From Odontesthes bonariensis (taxonomy: Eukaryota > Chordata > Actinopteri > Atheriniformes > Atherinopsidae), in the NCBI RefSeq assembly GCF_027942865.1, contig NC_134514.1, forward strand, positions 4,859,465-4,923,464: a stretch of DNA of 64,000 nt, in the 5' to 3' direction. The position numbers and the translations under genes were made by a program. The notes below the pieces were generated by a model, which saw only the letters and a list, made by a program, of their open reading frames with translations, searched no databases and was not told the origin of the DNA. The first letter of the stretch is position 1; the number at the start of each line of letters is the position of its first letter. Below, in pieces: positions 14,268 to 42,994 of the stretch.

Positions 14268-14867
14268 AGCTGCAGTCTGCAACTCTTTTTCAAGCATAAT
14301 GCCTGGAACTGTCCGGGGATTCTGAAAGTAGTACATTAAATACCCCAATACAAAAAAAATGAGTTATCTAGGTCCCCTAAATGTCCCGCTAGGTCCCTCC
14401 AAAGCCAGCAGGTTTGTTTACAAAATTACAGACCGGACCGGTAAAAGGTAACCAATCAGGTTTACGAGCTGGGCTCTGCTGCCTGTCAATCACCGATTGT
14501 GCACGCGCGATACAAGGTAGGCTCGTCCCCACGCTTATTTATCTGGACTATTGAACTTCATTACAGGCTAGTCTACTTACTGTGTCTTCCATGATCACAA
14601 ATGACAGGTGAGTTGATGAATGAGGAGTCGTGTAGGAGCATCTGGCGTGCACGTCTACGTGCACGAGTTCTCATGTGTTTTGAAGGGGCGGGACAGGAAG
14701 TTGAATAACTTTTTATTTTTCGGTTAAAAAATAAGCATTTCTTGCATTTTGCGACTACGGAGGTCACCGTTTTCAACTTCAAGCGTTCTGATAGATCATG
14801 TAAACTCTTAAAATGCCAAAAATTAGGACTTTACGTATGACAACAACAAATCCTGCAGACTGCAGCT
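14268..14867. mobile_element. TTAA-target element with AGCTGCAGTCTGC termini
   Basis: It is bounded by TTAA at 14264-14267 and 14868-14871. Terminal inverted repeats are AGCTGCAGTCTGCA on the left and the complement of TGCAGACTGCAGCT on the right. It is exactly 600 bp long and directly abuts the element at 13184-14263, sharing its right-hand TTAA. Confidence 0.8.
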
Positions 14868-14871
14868 TTAA

Positions 14872-16100
14872 GCGAGGCTGTAAAACCGAGCTCCACATTT
14901 CAAAGTCCAGCACAATGTTTGTAAATGCCTTCTGGATTGGGCTTCAGCACACATGCTGTCAGAAGGGAAATGCTCCTGTAAATGAGATCTTTTATCAGCT
15001 GACATGTTGTGAATGATAAATAAAAATCCTTGTTTCCTGGGTTCTGTCATTTCTCCCACATTTTTTAAAACGCCCCCGTAACAACTGGCCCAGAGGTGGA
15101 GGAGTCTGCGGTAATTTCCTTCAGGTGGACGGCTTATTTACAGTCTTTCCATGGACCAACAAGTTGTTCAGTTTAATAGTGGGGTGGGATGGGGTTAAAA
15201 GAACAGTTAGGGCAACTGGATTACCACCTTATCCATGAAGTACAACTCTGAACTGAACAAACCATAAGAATCCATTAATCTATTAAACTATGAAGGTAAT
15301 GTTTCTTTGCCCAATAACCCATCACTCCTTCCATCTACTCTGGCACAGAAATATTTACAATAGTTTTTCTTTTCACTTTCAGTCCATTCCTCCAGTTTAC
15401 AGATAACAGACAACCTGGCAAAGATCCAGTTTCACATAGTTTCGTTAAAGTCAAGACGCATATTTTGTCCCTGTGTTGTTGCATCTAAATGTCATCTTTG
15501 GTACTTAAATGTCACAGTTCGACAGGCATAAAATAGTATTTCTGCAGCAACAAGGTGATTCCCAAAGAAAGCTAGGAGATGAAAACTTCTCAGCATTGGT
15601 GTGCAGCCTGGTGTCCTCAAAAAGAAAAGATTTGGGAAACTTAACAAGTGGGGGGTAAAAAAGATGCAGATGAACAGCATCCGAAAGAAAAACAACATGA
15701 AGAAAAGGAGTCTCCAGCAAAGAGCTGACACGTGCATCTGGACTTTCATTTGATCCAGCTGTTGGCCCAAGCCTCACCAGAAATGCTCTGCCTGGACTTT
15801 CTTAAGACTTAGACAGCTCATATAAAGTTTTGCATCTGTAGTAGACCCATAGGTCTTGAACACAACCCAGGTAGTCAACCTGTAAGCAGCACCTCCTTTA
15901 GCTCCTCCCCATGCTGTATAAAGCCTCAAAATGGCTCCCTTCAGCCTCTTGCTGAGCTTGTGTGGTGACCTAATTCAGGTGGTGAGTAGGGTCCCCGTTT
16001 CATCAGGCATGTGTGGTGCGATCCTTTGTCCTACTAACATGTGTTTTTGTCTTTGTAGGTTTACTTAATGCTGTCCTTTGTTTTTTATTAGTTTGTTTAT
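14872..16100. other. Intergenic, no gene recognised
   Basis: No gene is supported. A TATA-like TGTATAAAGCC at 15916-15926 precedes a short open frame (MAPFSLLLSLCGDLIQVV, from 15931) that ends soon. Together with 16690-17070 this may be a degraded repeat that was later hit by the L2 insertion. Confidence 0.35.
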
Positions 16101-16123
16101 ACCGTTCTGTTGTGCTGTTTTGT

Positions 16124-16669
16124 CTTTGGAGCCAAAGAAAAACGATTACAGGTCACCACAGAACTTCAATCTATACACCTAGAAACTACCAACCAGGCCA
16201 GAAATCTGGGTGTAGTGATGGACTCAGACCTAAATTTGAATGGTCCAGGACCAGAATGCATCAGTGACCTCCTGACCCAGTATGAACCTTCCAGACCCCT
16301 CAGCTCATCTGGATCTGGTCTTCTATCAGTTCCCAGAGTCAGAACCAGACATGGAGGAGCTGCATTCAGCTTCTATGCTCCACATGTCTGGAACAAACTC
16401 CCAGAAAGCCTCAGATCAGCTGAAACACTCAGTGGATTTAAGACACACCTTTTTTCAGCTGCATTTGAACAAAGCTCCAAATCTGAAGCTTGAGTTTCAA
16501 AACTTAATCACATTTTAACTCCTGATTTTTATCTATTTTTCTTTTCTTTCTTTTTTGTTTAAAATTTAAATCCTGCTTTTTATTTCTACTGTTTTAATGT
16601 GTCTGTTAAGCACTTTGAATCGCCTTGTAGTTGAATTGTGCTGCACAGATAAACCTGCCTTGCCTTACA
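16124..16669 (+). mobile_element. 5'-truncated L2-type LINE fragment
   Basis: The translated sequence carries reverse-transcriptase C-terminal motifs typical of fish L2/Maui LINEs (ARNLGVVMDSDLN, VPRVRTRHG, AFSFYAPHVWNKLPESLR). It ends in the tail AAGCACTTTGAATCGCCTTG. It is flanked by a perfect 20-bp target duplication, GTTCTGTTGTGCTGTTTTGT (16104-16123 and 16670-16689). No intact RT domain is present. Confidence 0.9.
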
Positions 16670-17059
16670 GTTCTGTTGTGCTGTTTTGTTTGGTTCGTTC
16701 TATTTTTCTTTTGCTTGTGTAGTTCTTTGTCTTTTAGTTTGATTATTGATTTGATTATCAGGTTTGTTAACCTTTCCTTTTTTTGAGTTTCAGTGTGGCC
16801 TGGGTGTCATCAGATGGGAGGTTAGGCAATGTGGTGAGGAACTCACTTCCTGTTTTGGCATGCAAGTACACTGGGGCACTTTTAGCGTGTTTGTGGTGGC
16901 TTTTCAATTGTAGTGTTGCACCCCAGCTTAAGAAAGAGACACACATCCAGTAGTATGCCTTCCACTGAGGCCCCAGCCCACTGATTCAATTCTGTTAGTC
17001 ATTTGGCTTTTAATATTGTTATAGCCGGCCTTTTAGCTTTCTGTAAATAAAAATACTTT

Positions 17060-17810
17060 ACTAAATTCGTCTTGTTTAACCCTTTTCTCTCGTTTCTTTG
17101 CATCAGCATTTTTACTTAAGTTTAATTCATAAATATTATTTTCAATAAATATATTTTCTTTACTTTACTGTCTCTGCCTCCTCAGTCACGACCCTGTGTC
17201 CTTACAGTAATTGGGTTTCAGGTGTCATATGCTGGGGTGCAAGTCCCCCGGTGGCGTTGTTTCATCCTTTACTCCGCTCTTGGCCACCAGAGGTGTGACC
17301 AGAATGGCATGTGTGGGTGGGCAGTAAACTCATCTGGGGGGGGGGGGCAGAAAACAATGCCTGAAAAAAATCGGTGGAAGACCACTACTACAACTTCAAG
17401 CATAATAATAAAAATAGTGATAATTCAATTCGGTAATTAAAATATGGTCACACTAGCATAAATCATGACCGTCAATTTCGTTAACAGTGTGAAGTTTTTT
17501 TTTTTTTGTTTTGTTTTTTTTTAAATTGTAAAGAAATGTAGAACTTGTTTGATGCATGCAAACGCACCATTACAACGCCATCAGGGTCACAAGAAATGTG
17601 TTCACCAAGTCCAGCCACCTCCAGCTTTTTATTACCTTCATTAAGTCTACATTTCAGATCATTATATACAACAAAAATATCCGAAAAATGTCAAAATCGC
17701 CTTTTTTTTTTTTTTTTTTTTTCAGCAGCAAGGGGTTAAGGTTACGGAGGAGGGGGGGGGGGGGGGTTTGACGCCTTTCTGAGGAACTGGAGGTGGGTGG
17801 GTCATATGAC
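17060..17810. other. Low-complexity intergenic sequence
   Basis: The region holds homopolymer runs (G at 17336-17347, T at 17496-17508 and 17703-17722, G at 17752-17766) and no exon that I recognise. Confidence 0.5.
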
Positions 17811-18097
17811 TTCCTGTAAGAGCAAAACACAAACTCATGAGTCCACGATTCATGAAAGTTACACTTAAAAATGACACTTTTTTTTCATGAAGATTTCTAC
17901 GAGTTGTGCCCCATAAATCTCCTCTATTCTAACCACTGGTGATCGACTGCTTTGTCTTTTTGTTACATGATGAAAAACATTATTCCTCAGGGTATTCTGG
18001 AGTTCCGTGTGATCCATAGACTGATGATATGACCCATTATCTTTGGAAGAAAGCTCTTACCAGAAAATGCCCCGGTCTAAATACCGCCCACTGAAGG

Positions 18098-18109
18098 GAA
18101 ATCGAAACC
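18098..18109 (+). promoter_or_regulatory. Candidate interferon-stimulated response element
   Basis: GAAATCGAAACC fits the ISRE core GAAANNGAAA. It lies 97 bp upstream of the galectin start codon. Galectin-9 is interferon-inducible in mammals. Function here is inferred from motif and position only. Confidence 0.4.
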
Positions 18110-18205
18110 TAAGAGTGTAAAAAGCGAGGAGTGTGAATGAAAGCCATCCATTTTGTTGCAAAGTCCAGGACCCTTACCTGAGCCCCAGCAAACCGGCTCC
18201 TGACG

Positions 18206-29440
<11,235 letters not shown>

Positions 29441-32400
29441 ATGTCGTCATCAGTCTGCGACAGTCTTCTGCTCCACACAGAAGGCAACATGATGGAAATC
29501 TCCGGGACTTCAAACATTTCTCTGAGAGAGTTTGGCTGTGAGCAGAGCTTACTGTCTCGACCCGATGGCTCCGCGTCTTATGTGCAAGGTGAAACCAGCA
29601 CCTCAAACACTCCGGTTTGGGTTCATGTTTAACTTTTGCTCTAATTTTGACTCGCTACACATACGCACAGTCCATCATATCAATCCGCTCGGCAAGTTGC
29701 ATTTTTACTTTGTTTGGGAAGTTGTGTTAATTTTCAAGAAAACACATAAAAGTTAAAGTCAAACTTTACAGACGCTGAACGTTTGGTTCCTAAAATGATT
29801 CAGAATAACCAACATACATGATGCATTTTCTCTTAAGTGACACACAACTGTCGTAAAGGTGTAAAACTCCTATTTTAACGGGTGATGTAACATGTAAAAT
29901 ACCGTTTTACTGACACCACCACAGCATCTCAGTCAGGCTGAGGTCTGGACTCTGACTGGACCGTTGCAACACCTCGATTATTCTCTTTTTCACACATTCT
30001 GCAGTAGATCTGCTGCTGTGTTTGGGATCTTTGTCCTGTTGATGAGCCAGTTTCAGCCCAGCTTTAGTTCATGGTGGACTCAGTGGCTGCAAGGTGCCCA
30101 GGTCCTGTGGCTGTAGAACCAGCCCACATTATCAGCCCTCCACCACCGTGCTTGACAGCTGGTGTGAGGTGTTTGTGCTGATGTGCTGTGTTTGGTTTCC
30201 TCCAAACGTGCTGCTGTGCATTATGAGCAAACATCTCCCCTTTGGTCTGGTCTGTCCAAAGGACATTGTTCCAGAAGTCTTGTGGTTTGTTCAGATGCAG
30301 CTTTGCAAACCTAAGCTGTGCTGCCATGTTCTTTTTAGAGAGAAGAGGCTTTCTCCTGCAGCCCTTCCACACAAGCCATACCTGTTCAGTCTGTTTCTAA
30401 CTGTGCTGCCATGACCTTTAACCTTTAACATGCTAACTGAGGCCTGCAGAGTCTGAGATGTAGCTCTTGGGTTTCTGACCTTGGGGCGACCTTTAACCTT
30501 TAACATGCTGACTGAGGCCTGCAGAGTCTGAGATGTAGCTCTTGGGTTTCTGACCTTGGGGTGACCTTGCTGGGACGTCCACTCCTGGGATGATTGACAG
30601 CTGTCCTGAATGTGTTCAGCTTGTGAATAATCTTTCTCTCTGTGGAACGATGGACTCCAGATAGTTTGGAAACGGCCTTATAACCCTTCCCAGGTTGATG
30701 GGCAGCAACAGCTGCTTCTCTGAGATCGTTGCTGGTGTCTTTCCTCCTTGGCATCGTGTTAACACACACCTGAACTTACAGAACTTCTGCTTTTATAGAG
30801 CTGCTCACACTGACTGATGATCAGTTAATCAGAGCATTGATCAGCTGCACCTGGCTGCTACACGATCTCTTATTTCTTCTGTAAGCAGTAAAAAAAAAAC
30901 ACATTTTCTCTGTATTTTGTTTTTCTCTGAAGGGGATTCGAGTGTGATGGCCGGAGTTTATGGACCTGCTGAGGTCAAAGTCAGCAAGGAAATCTATGAT
31001 CGGGCAACCCTGGAGGTGTTGGTTCAACCTAAAGCGGGAATGCCAAGTAAGTTTTTCTTTTAGAACAGTGTTTCCCAACCGGGGGTACTGCAGGGGGTAC
31101 GCAGCACACAGGGAGTTTTTTTTTTGTTTTTTTTTTCAGCTCTGACAAACATATAAACAAATAAGAGGAACAGGCTGGATGTGGAGAGCAGCCTGCTAGC
31201 AGCTGTTTCCACATTGTCTCCAGATCTAGCAAAGCTGATGAAAGACAAGCAAGCTCAAGTGTCTCACTGAAGACCAGTAGTGAGTATTTTGATAAAGGTT
31301 TTGTTTCAGATTTTAACTATTAAAAAGCACTTTTATGGAGGACTGTTTATGAAGGAGACTCCAGTTTTGTGATGAATGTTACATGAGTTAGGCCTGTTAA
31401 TGTATTCTTAAAAAAATAGAAATGTTACTTGTTTAAGTTAGATAACAAAGGAAGATTATTTTGATTTAGTGTTTATACTATTTTGGTTAATTATTTATAT
31501 TTCAAGAAAATGTTTTTTATTCTTATGTTGAATTCAACTGAGGTTAAAAAAAAAAGAGAGAAAGCCTGAGAATTTTATGTTCAAGTTAAGGATATTAAAT
31601 AAAATGATTTTCATGTAATAACCACTGTGTTGCTCTACTTTTGGAGAATCATCGCACGCGTTGTATGTGTGAGGGGGTACTCAGGCCAAAAAAGGTTGGC
31701 AAACACTGCTTTAGAAGAAAAAGAGGTATTTGTTTTCAAGAAAAAGTTTAAAGCAGTTTAAATCCTCATGTGATTATGGAGAAAACTACAGACATGAGAG
31801 CACTACTTTCTCACCTTTTGGGAAAAGCAGCAGCTCTAAGCTGTTCGGTTATTTAATCTTTTGTGAAATTAAACAGTTTCAACTTGCTGTATTCAAGAAA
31901 CGATTAAAAGCTGCTTTACTACAACACACCACAGGGTGGAGTAAGTGAGCCGTTTGCTTCCCACGATGCATCAGGTTTCTCATTGATTTTCCAGGTGTGA
32001 GGGAGCGATCACAAGAGCAGTGCCTGCGGGAAACCTGTGAAGCGTCTCTGCTGCTGTCTCTCCATCCTCGCTCTTCGCTCACTCTCATTCTCCAGGTGGT
32101 ACACGATGACGGTTCGGTATCCTTCAGTTAAACTGTGGCTGGGAGTTAAATCTGTGGGTGGGACACAGAAATGGTGTTTTTTTTTTCCTTACCTGCCCCT
32201 CAGCTCCTGTCCTGCTGCTTAAACGCAGCCTGTATGGCTCTTATGGATGCCGGGTTGCCCATGAGTTGCCTCTTCTGTGGAGTAACCTGTGCCATCAGTA
32301 CCGATGGACAAATCATCACAGACCCCACTGCAGCTCAGGAAAAGGTAAAACTGAGGCTGAACGAGTGCAGTCATGTGCACTCGTCTTGAACCACTCTGCA

Positions 32401-34336
32401 TTTCTTCATGTATTTATGTTACGGCCAGAGGTGGGTAGAGCAGCCAAAAATTGTACTCAAGTAAAAGTACTATTACTTCAGAATAATATGAATCATGTAA
32501 AAGTAAAAAGTAGTCATCCAAATAATTACTTGAGTAAGAGTAAAAAAAGTGCTCGGTGAAAAAACTACTCAAGTACTGAGTAACTGTTGAGTAACGTCTG
32601 ATTTATTTGTAAACACAAGCATTCAATCAGACAGACAAAAATACTAAATAATCATCTTTAGGCAAATTAGAGTTCATCCAATTGATAAAATAAATTAAAA
32701 TTAATTAATTAATAACAAAATAGCTTAAATTAAAATAATCCAGGTAAATTCAAGTACTTCAATAAAAAATAAAAGAGACTTAGGAAATGTTTAAAACATA
32801 TGTAACCCATATGCAACCTAAAAAACAAACATTCACCTATCCATGGGGGAAAAACGAGTTTAGGAAACTTAGCGCTACATGTTTCCTCAAGTTAGATGTT
32901 GAGTTTCTGCTGAAATGTGCGTTTGTTTTGGTTGACACAGAAGACACATAATGTAGCTGCTGTTTCTCACTCTTTGTAAGGTAAACATGCTTTCAGTATG
33001 AGGCCTCGTCTGCGTCTTCATTTCCCACCGTTGGTTCTGACATTTTTCATCTGTTTCTTTGTTTGTTTGCTACGACTGCTAATGCTAAAGCTAACCCGTC
33101 CTGCCGCTGAGATCGAGTATGGTCACGTGACCAGACTGCACGGCTGCGTCTGATTGGTGGAACACAGTCAGGTGGTAGAGCCTTTGGTGGAAGTCTCTCT
33201 CTCTGTCAGAATAAAACATTAAAATGAGGCGTACGCGGGGGGATAAAAATAATGAGGCGTAGAATACCAAAGAGGTAAGAAGAAAAGTAACCAGCTCATT
33301 GTAGCCTAATGTAGCGGAGTAAGAGGACAGTTTCTGCTGCACACATCTACTCAAGGAAAAGTAAAAAGTATAGAGATTTAAAACTACTCCGAGAAGTATA
33401 ATTTTTTTCAAAAACATACTCAAGTAAATGTAACTCGTTACTACCCACCTCTGGTTACGGCTGATCAGTGTTTTTACACGTTCCTTCAGTAAAGTCGGCA
33501 TTCACCACATTCCCCGTCTGCTTTTCTCACTCTAAAGGAAAGCAGAGCTTTGATGACTTTCGCCATCGACAGCGCAGAACGCAGAGTGATGATGTCATCG
33601 ACCAAGGGATCATTTTCAGTTCACGAGGTCAGTCAGTGAATTAACTTTGGCCGGGTTATTTCTTCCATTATTACCAGAGATGGGAACTCAAGTCACTGTA
33701 CTTGGAGTTGCTGTTTTGATGACTTGTGACTTGACAAAAAATAAAAGACTTGAGACTCGACTCGGACTTGGAAGTTAAAGACTCGGTACTTGACTTGACT
33801 TGAGACACGATGACTTGAATGACTTGAGTGTTAAGCATCTAGCATAACTCTGAACTTTATTTGTCATCTGAAGATCCATTCTGACCAGTCAGTGCTCGTC
33901 AAATTAGCTAATATTATCCTGTTAGCCTAGTCGGTAGTTAGCTAACGTTAGCTTGATATGATACGGGGTGGACAGGTTGGACACATTGGCCAATGATGTT
34001 TACTGACAGTTACTTATATCTTGTCTTTTCACTTTATTAAGATCAGATTCTGCAGGTAAAACTGCAATAATAAGGTGACTTGACTTGCCCAAGAAAAAAT
34101 TGCTTGGGACTTGCACATGTGTGACTTGGTCCCATCTCTTGTTATTACTGTCTTTGAGCTCTGCATCGCGTCTGAATGGTCACAGATTGTGCAGACTTGT
34201 GGCTGATCGGCAGCATTGTTCTTCCTTCCTTCCTCCGCAGCTGCAGCAGTGTATCGCACTCAGTCAGAAAGCATCGGAGAAGATCTTCCAGTTCTACAGA
34301 GACTCTGTGAGACGGCGATACTCCAAAACCCTCTGA
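29441..34336 (+). CDS. exosc5: Exosome complex component RRP46
   Basis: Six exons join in frame: 29441-29588, 30933-31046, 31995-32116, 32204-32344, 33538-33627 and 34241-34336. The product is 236 residues from the ATG at 29441, close to the human 235 (from memory), or 220 from the in-frame ATG at 29489. The later ATGs at 29489/29492 have the better Kozak context (A or purine at -3). EXOSC5 landmarks are clear: [61 protein letters not shown] and the end [14 protein letters not shown]. It is an RNase PH-fold ring subunit of the nuclear and cytoplasmic exosome. The metazoan ring is catalytically inactive and serves as a channel for RNA. AATAAA at 34389-34394 follows the stop. It is convergent with tmem91. 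Confidence 0.95.
29925..30850 (-). pseudogene. Degenerate Tc1-like transposon (exosc5 intron 1)
   Basis: Minus-strand fragments cover most of a Tc1 transposase. The N-terminus has [20 protein letters not shown], then [17 protein letters not shown] of the paired-like helix-turn-helix. The DDE part has [17 protein letters not shown] and [12 protein letters not shown]. The reading frame is broken more than once, and a 75-bp segment is duplicated (30413-30562). No clean terminal repeats were found. Confidence 0.85.
31066..31708. mobile_element. hAT-type miniature element (exosc5 intron 2)
   Basis: The left end is CAGTGTTTCCCAACC and the right end GGTTGGCAAACACTG (imperfect complements). Flanks TTTTAGAA and CTTTAGAA match at 7 of 8 positions. 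It starts 19 bp after the donor of exosc5 exon 2. Confidence 0.8.
32426..33453. mobile_element. hAT-type element (exosc5 intron 4)
   Basis: Termini are CAGAGGTGGGTAGAG and CTACCCACCTCTG. A perfect 8-bp target duplication GTTACGGC is present (32418-32425 and 33454-33461). Both ends carry the ACTCAAGTAAAAGTA type subterminal sequence. No transposase is present in about 1.03 kb. Confidence 0.9.
33675..34140. mobile_element. hAT-type miniature element (exosc5 intron 5)
   Basis: Termini are CAGAGATGGGA and TCCCATCTCTT, with many GACTTGACTTGAGAC-like subrepeats inside. Flanks ATTATTAC and GTTATTAC match at 7 of 8 positions. Confidence 0.75.
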
Positions 34337-34388
34337 CGGAGAAGCAGCTCTCCTTTTTTTTACTCCATATAAATGTAAATGATGTTGT

Positions 34389-34394
34389 AATAAA
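34389..34394 (+). terminator. Candidate exosc5 polyadenylation signal
   Basis: AATAAA lies 52 bp after the exosc5 stop codon. Confidence 0.6.
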
Positions 34395-34399
34395 GATAT

Positions 34400-35311
34400 T
34401 GGGAAACCGTTCGGGCCTGCTTTTTGCTTCTGTTCGGTCGTAATGGCTTCCGTGTGGGCATCAAAATGAAAAGAGGAAAAGATGAAAGTGCAAAACGAAC
34501 AAGTGCATTTATTGGGATTCATTGAGTTTCACTTTAATATTCACATGTAACACGAGGAGGTGACCCAGAATATGTCTCGTACCTGTAATTCAGTGCAGCT
34601 GGATCGCCTGACGAGGTTAAAACACTGAGATACCACAGATATGTGCAACACTCACATGGAGATGACGTCAGCTAACACTGGGGGCTGCAGAAAATGTAGC
34701 TCTGGAGATATCTGCTGTGGTCTCTATAAAAACTTTACAGCTAAATAGAAAACGTCGGCTGTCACCTCACAGTCTTTATTTATTTATATTTTTTAATATC
34801 TACCAGAGTTCCTCAGTTTGCTGTTCTTATTAATGGCACGTTTAAGCTCATGCCAGTATGGCCATAGTTTCTTTTTTGTTTTTTTTTCCTCCCATCAGAG
34901 CTCTTACTGCAGCAGTTAAGGAGCAAAAAGAAGGAGGAGATTCACATTTGGAGCTGGTTTGTAACAGCACAAACGCACCATGCAGATTTCACTTATGGAG
35001 ACGTCACTGACTCATGCATCGTAGGGCGCAGGTGGGCCCCGTTATTTCCAAGTCTGCCTGCGAGAAGCCATTTCCCGATGGGTCTACGTTCTCTTTTTCT
35101 GGCGTGGAAAAGCTGAACCTTAGGCGTCGTGGAACAGCTCATAAAACGATCATCCTCAAAGTTTGTTGTATATTTTTGGCACTTTTTCTCTGTCACCACG
35201 TCCTAGCAGCACTTTCTTTACTTTTATATTCTGAGCATGTATTTCACAATCTTGCTTTTTTGTCTTTTAAACCCCTTGAACTCCTAATTTGAACTTATAT
35301 TAATATATAAT
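34400..35311. other. Spacer between exosc5 and copy H5, no gene recognised
   Basis: The ORFs in this spacer show no recognised similarity and no splice-bounded coding pattern. This is the 3' side of both exosc5 and tmem91. Confidence 0.5.
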
Positions 35312-36349
35312 TAGGGCTGGGCAACGATTAAAATGTTTAATCTAATTAATCACATGATTTCCCTGATTAATCACGATTAATCGCATTTGTACGCAAAATC
35401 CAAAAATAAATCCAAAAGTAGTGTATAGCTTTTAGCATTTAGCTTTATTTTAAATGTGCTGCCATATGAATGAAAGTGCCATAACATTTGTTGTGCAAAC
35501 ACACTTTTAACATCAGCATCTTTCTGTAGTTTTTATGTAGAAGCCTCGCTCCACTGTCTGTCTCCTTGAATGACTTGCTGCTATCAGTTGTGTGTTTTGC
35601 CTTTAAGTGATATTTTAGACTGGAACTACTACGCTGAGAAAACAATTCAACTTGGCTGTAAATGCAGGAGTTTTTTTTCAAATTTATTTTGAAATACGTG
35701 CTTTTATGTTGAAACAAGTAAAACAGGAAGTAGCGCCGGTTAGCTCCGTGAGCTTCACACAGAGACCGAGGAGCACCTGTAGCTGTGATGTCAAACTTTA
35801 AAATGAAAATGGCCGAGTAAAAGTTCCGTACCCTTCTCCACGTTTGGTGGATCCGCAGCAGAAGACTGGAAAAAATCTAAATCTTACCAAGTATATTTCT
35901 TTCATTGAGTATCTCATTACACTTAATATAAGACACACGACTTGTTTTAATACAATACATCTTGAATATCTTGTTAAGTGAAAAAGTCGTGAAAACATCT
36001 TGTTTTGAGTCATATTTCACATAAAATAAGCTTTTTTTTCATTTGAAGAGGTTTTTAAGCTAATTTCAAGATCACTTTTAACTCAAAAGTCCTAAATATC
36101 ACATCTTATTTCAAGAAATGTTGACAAGCCGATTTTCACTAGTTCCATTGGCAGATTTTTTTTCTTATTTCAAGCAAAAAAGTCTTGTATTTGTTGTTTT
36201 TTTTACTTATTTTTGGAGTGGCATTTTTTCTAGTAAAGGCAACAGACCTTTACAATAAAAAACCTGCGTTAATGCGCGATAAAATATTTATTGGCGTTAA
36301 ATAATCAACAAGTTAACGCGATAATAACGAGTTAACTCGCCCAGCCCTA
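35312..36349 (-). mobile_element. BED-finger hAT element, copy H5, with nested miniature element
   Basis: It is bounded by TAGGGCTGGGC and CGCCCAGCCCTA. An ATATAAT string flanks both sides. The BED ORF is interrupted: the part before the finger is replaced by a segment that joins the ORF at CTGCATTTACAG/CCAAGTTG, as in copy H1. A CACTGG-family element (35865-36234) is inserted inside. Confidence 0.85.
35865..36234 (-). mobile_element. CACTGG-family miniature element M1
   Basis: It starts ACTGGAAAAAATCTAAATC and ends GGCATTTTTTCTAGT. The body matches seven other copies between 44162 and 63932. It is nested in hAT copy H5. Confidence 0.8.
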
Positions 36350-37074
36350 ATATAATGATACTCTTAGGGGTTTTCTAAAGATACAGCTCCATAAATGCAG
36401 TGGAAAGGGTCCTTTCTGCGGGTAAACAGTAAGTGATGGCTGATTGTGAAATCCTGATGAGCTTATCGAGGAATTTGGAAGTGCGGCTTTGGCCCGTCAT
36501 ACGTTTTAACTCTGAGGCGTGTCCCCACCTTTCAGCCTTTCTGTGACAGTGCTGGCTCAGGCGTCCCACAATGGAAGTCCATCAGGATTTATTTGCTGCC
36601 ACGTCCTTGTTGTGACCCTGTGTTAAATCTGCAGACTCCATCTCTGCACACAGGCCTGTCTGTGCCACCTCTCCCTCTTCCTTTTATTATTAATAATCCG
36701 CTGCTCGGAACGGAGATATCTACAAAAAGTCTGCATTTGCTGCTTTTTAACTTCACTTATGCCTAACAGGTGATGAAAAATACAACACAGAATTGACGGG
36801 ACCAATGAACACACCGAAGCTTCTATATGAAGTGACATCTTTTGCCATGTGAGGAGAGTCCTCTGAGCTGAATTATGTCCTAATCCGAGTAGAAGTGACT
36901 GTGATCTGGACACGGCTCTTTTTTTTTTTCTCATGAAATATGACGTCAGACGAGTCGACAAAGACTGTGATTATTTTACAGTTGCGAGTGATACGCTGGC
37001 ATGTGTTGATAGTCATGAAGTTATGTGAGAGGTCTGTCTTTCGCGTGTGGGCGTCTCTGGGACAAGAGTTGCTC
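36350..37074. other. tmem91 3' flank, no other gene recognised
   Basis: Minus-strand AATAAA signals at 36683-36688 and 36588-36593 could end the tmem91 transcript. No coding exon was recognised. Confidence 0.4.
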
Positions 37075-42994
<5,920 letters not shown>

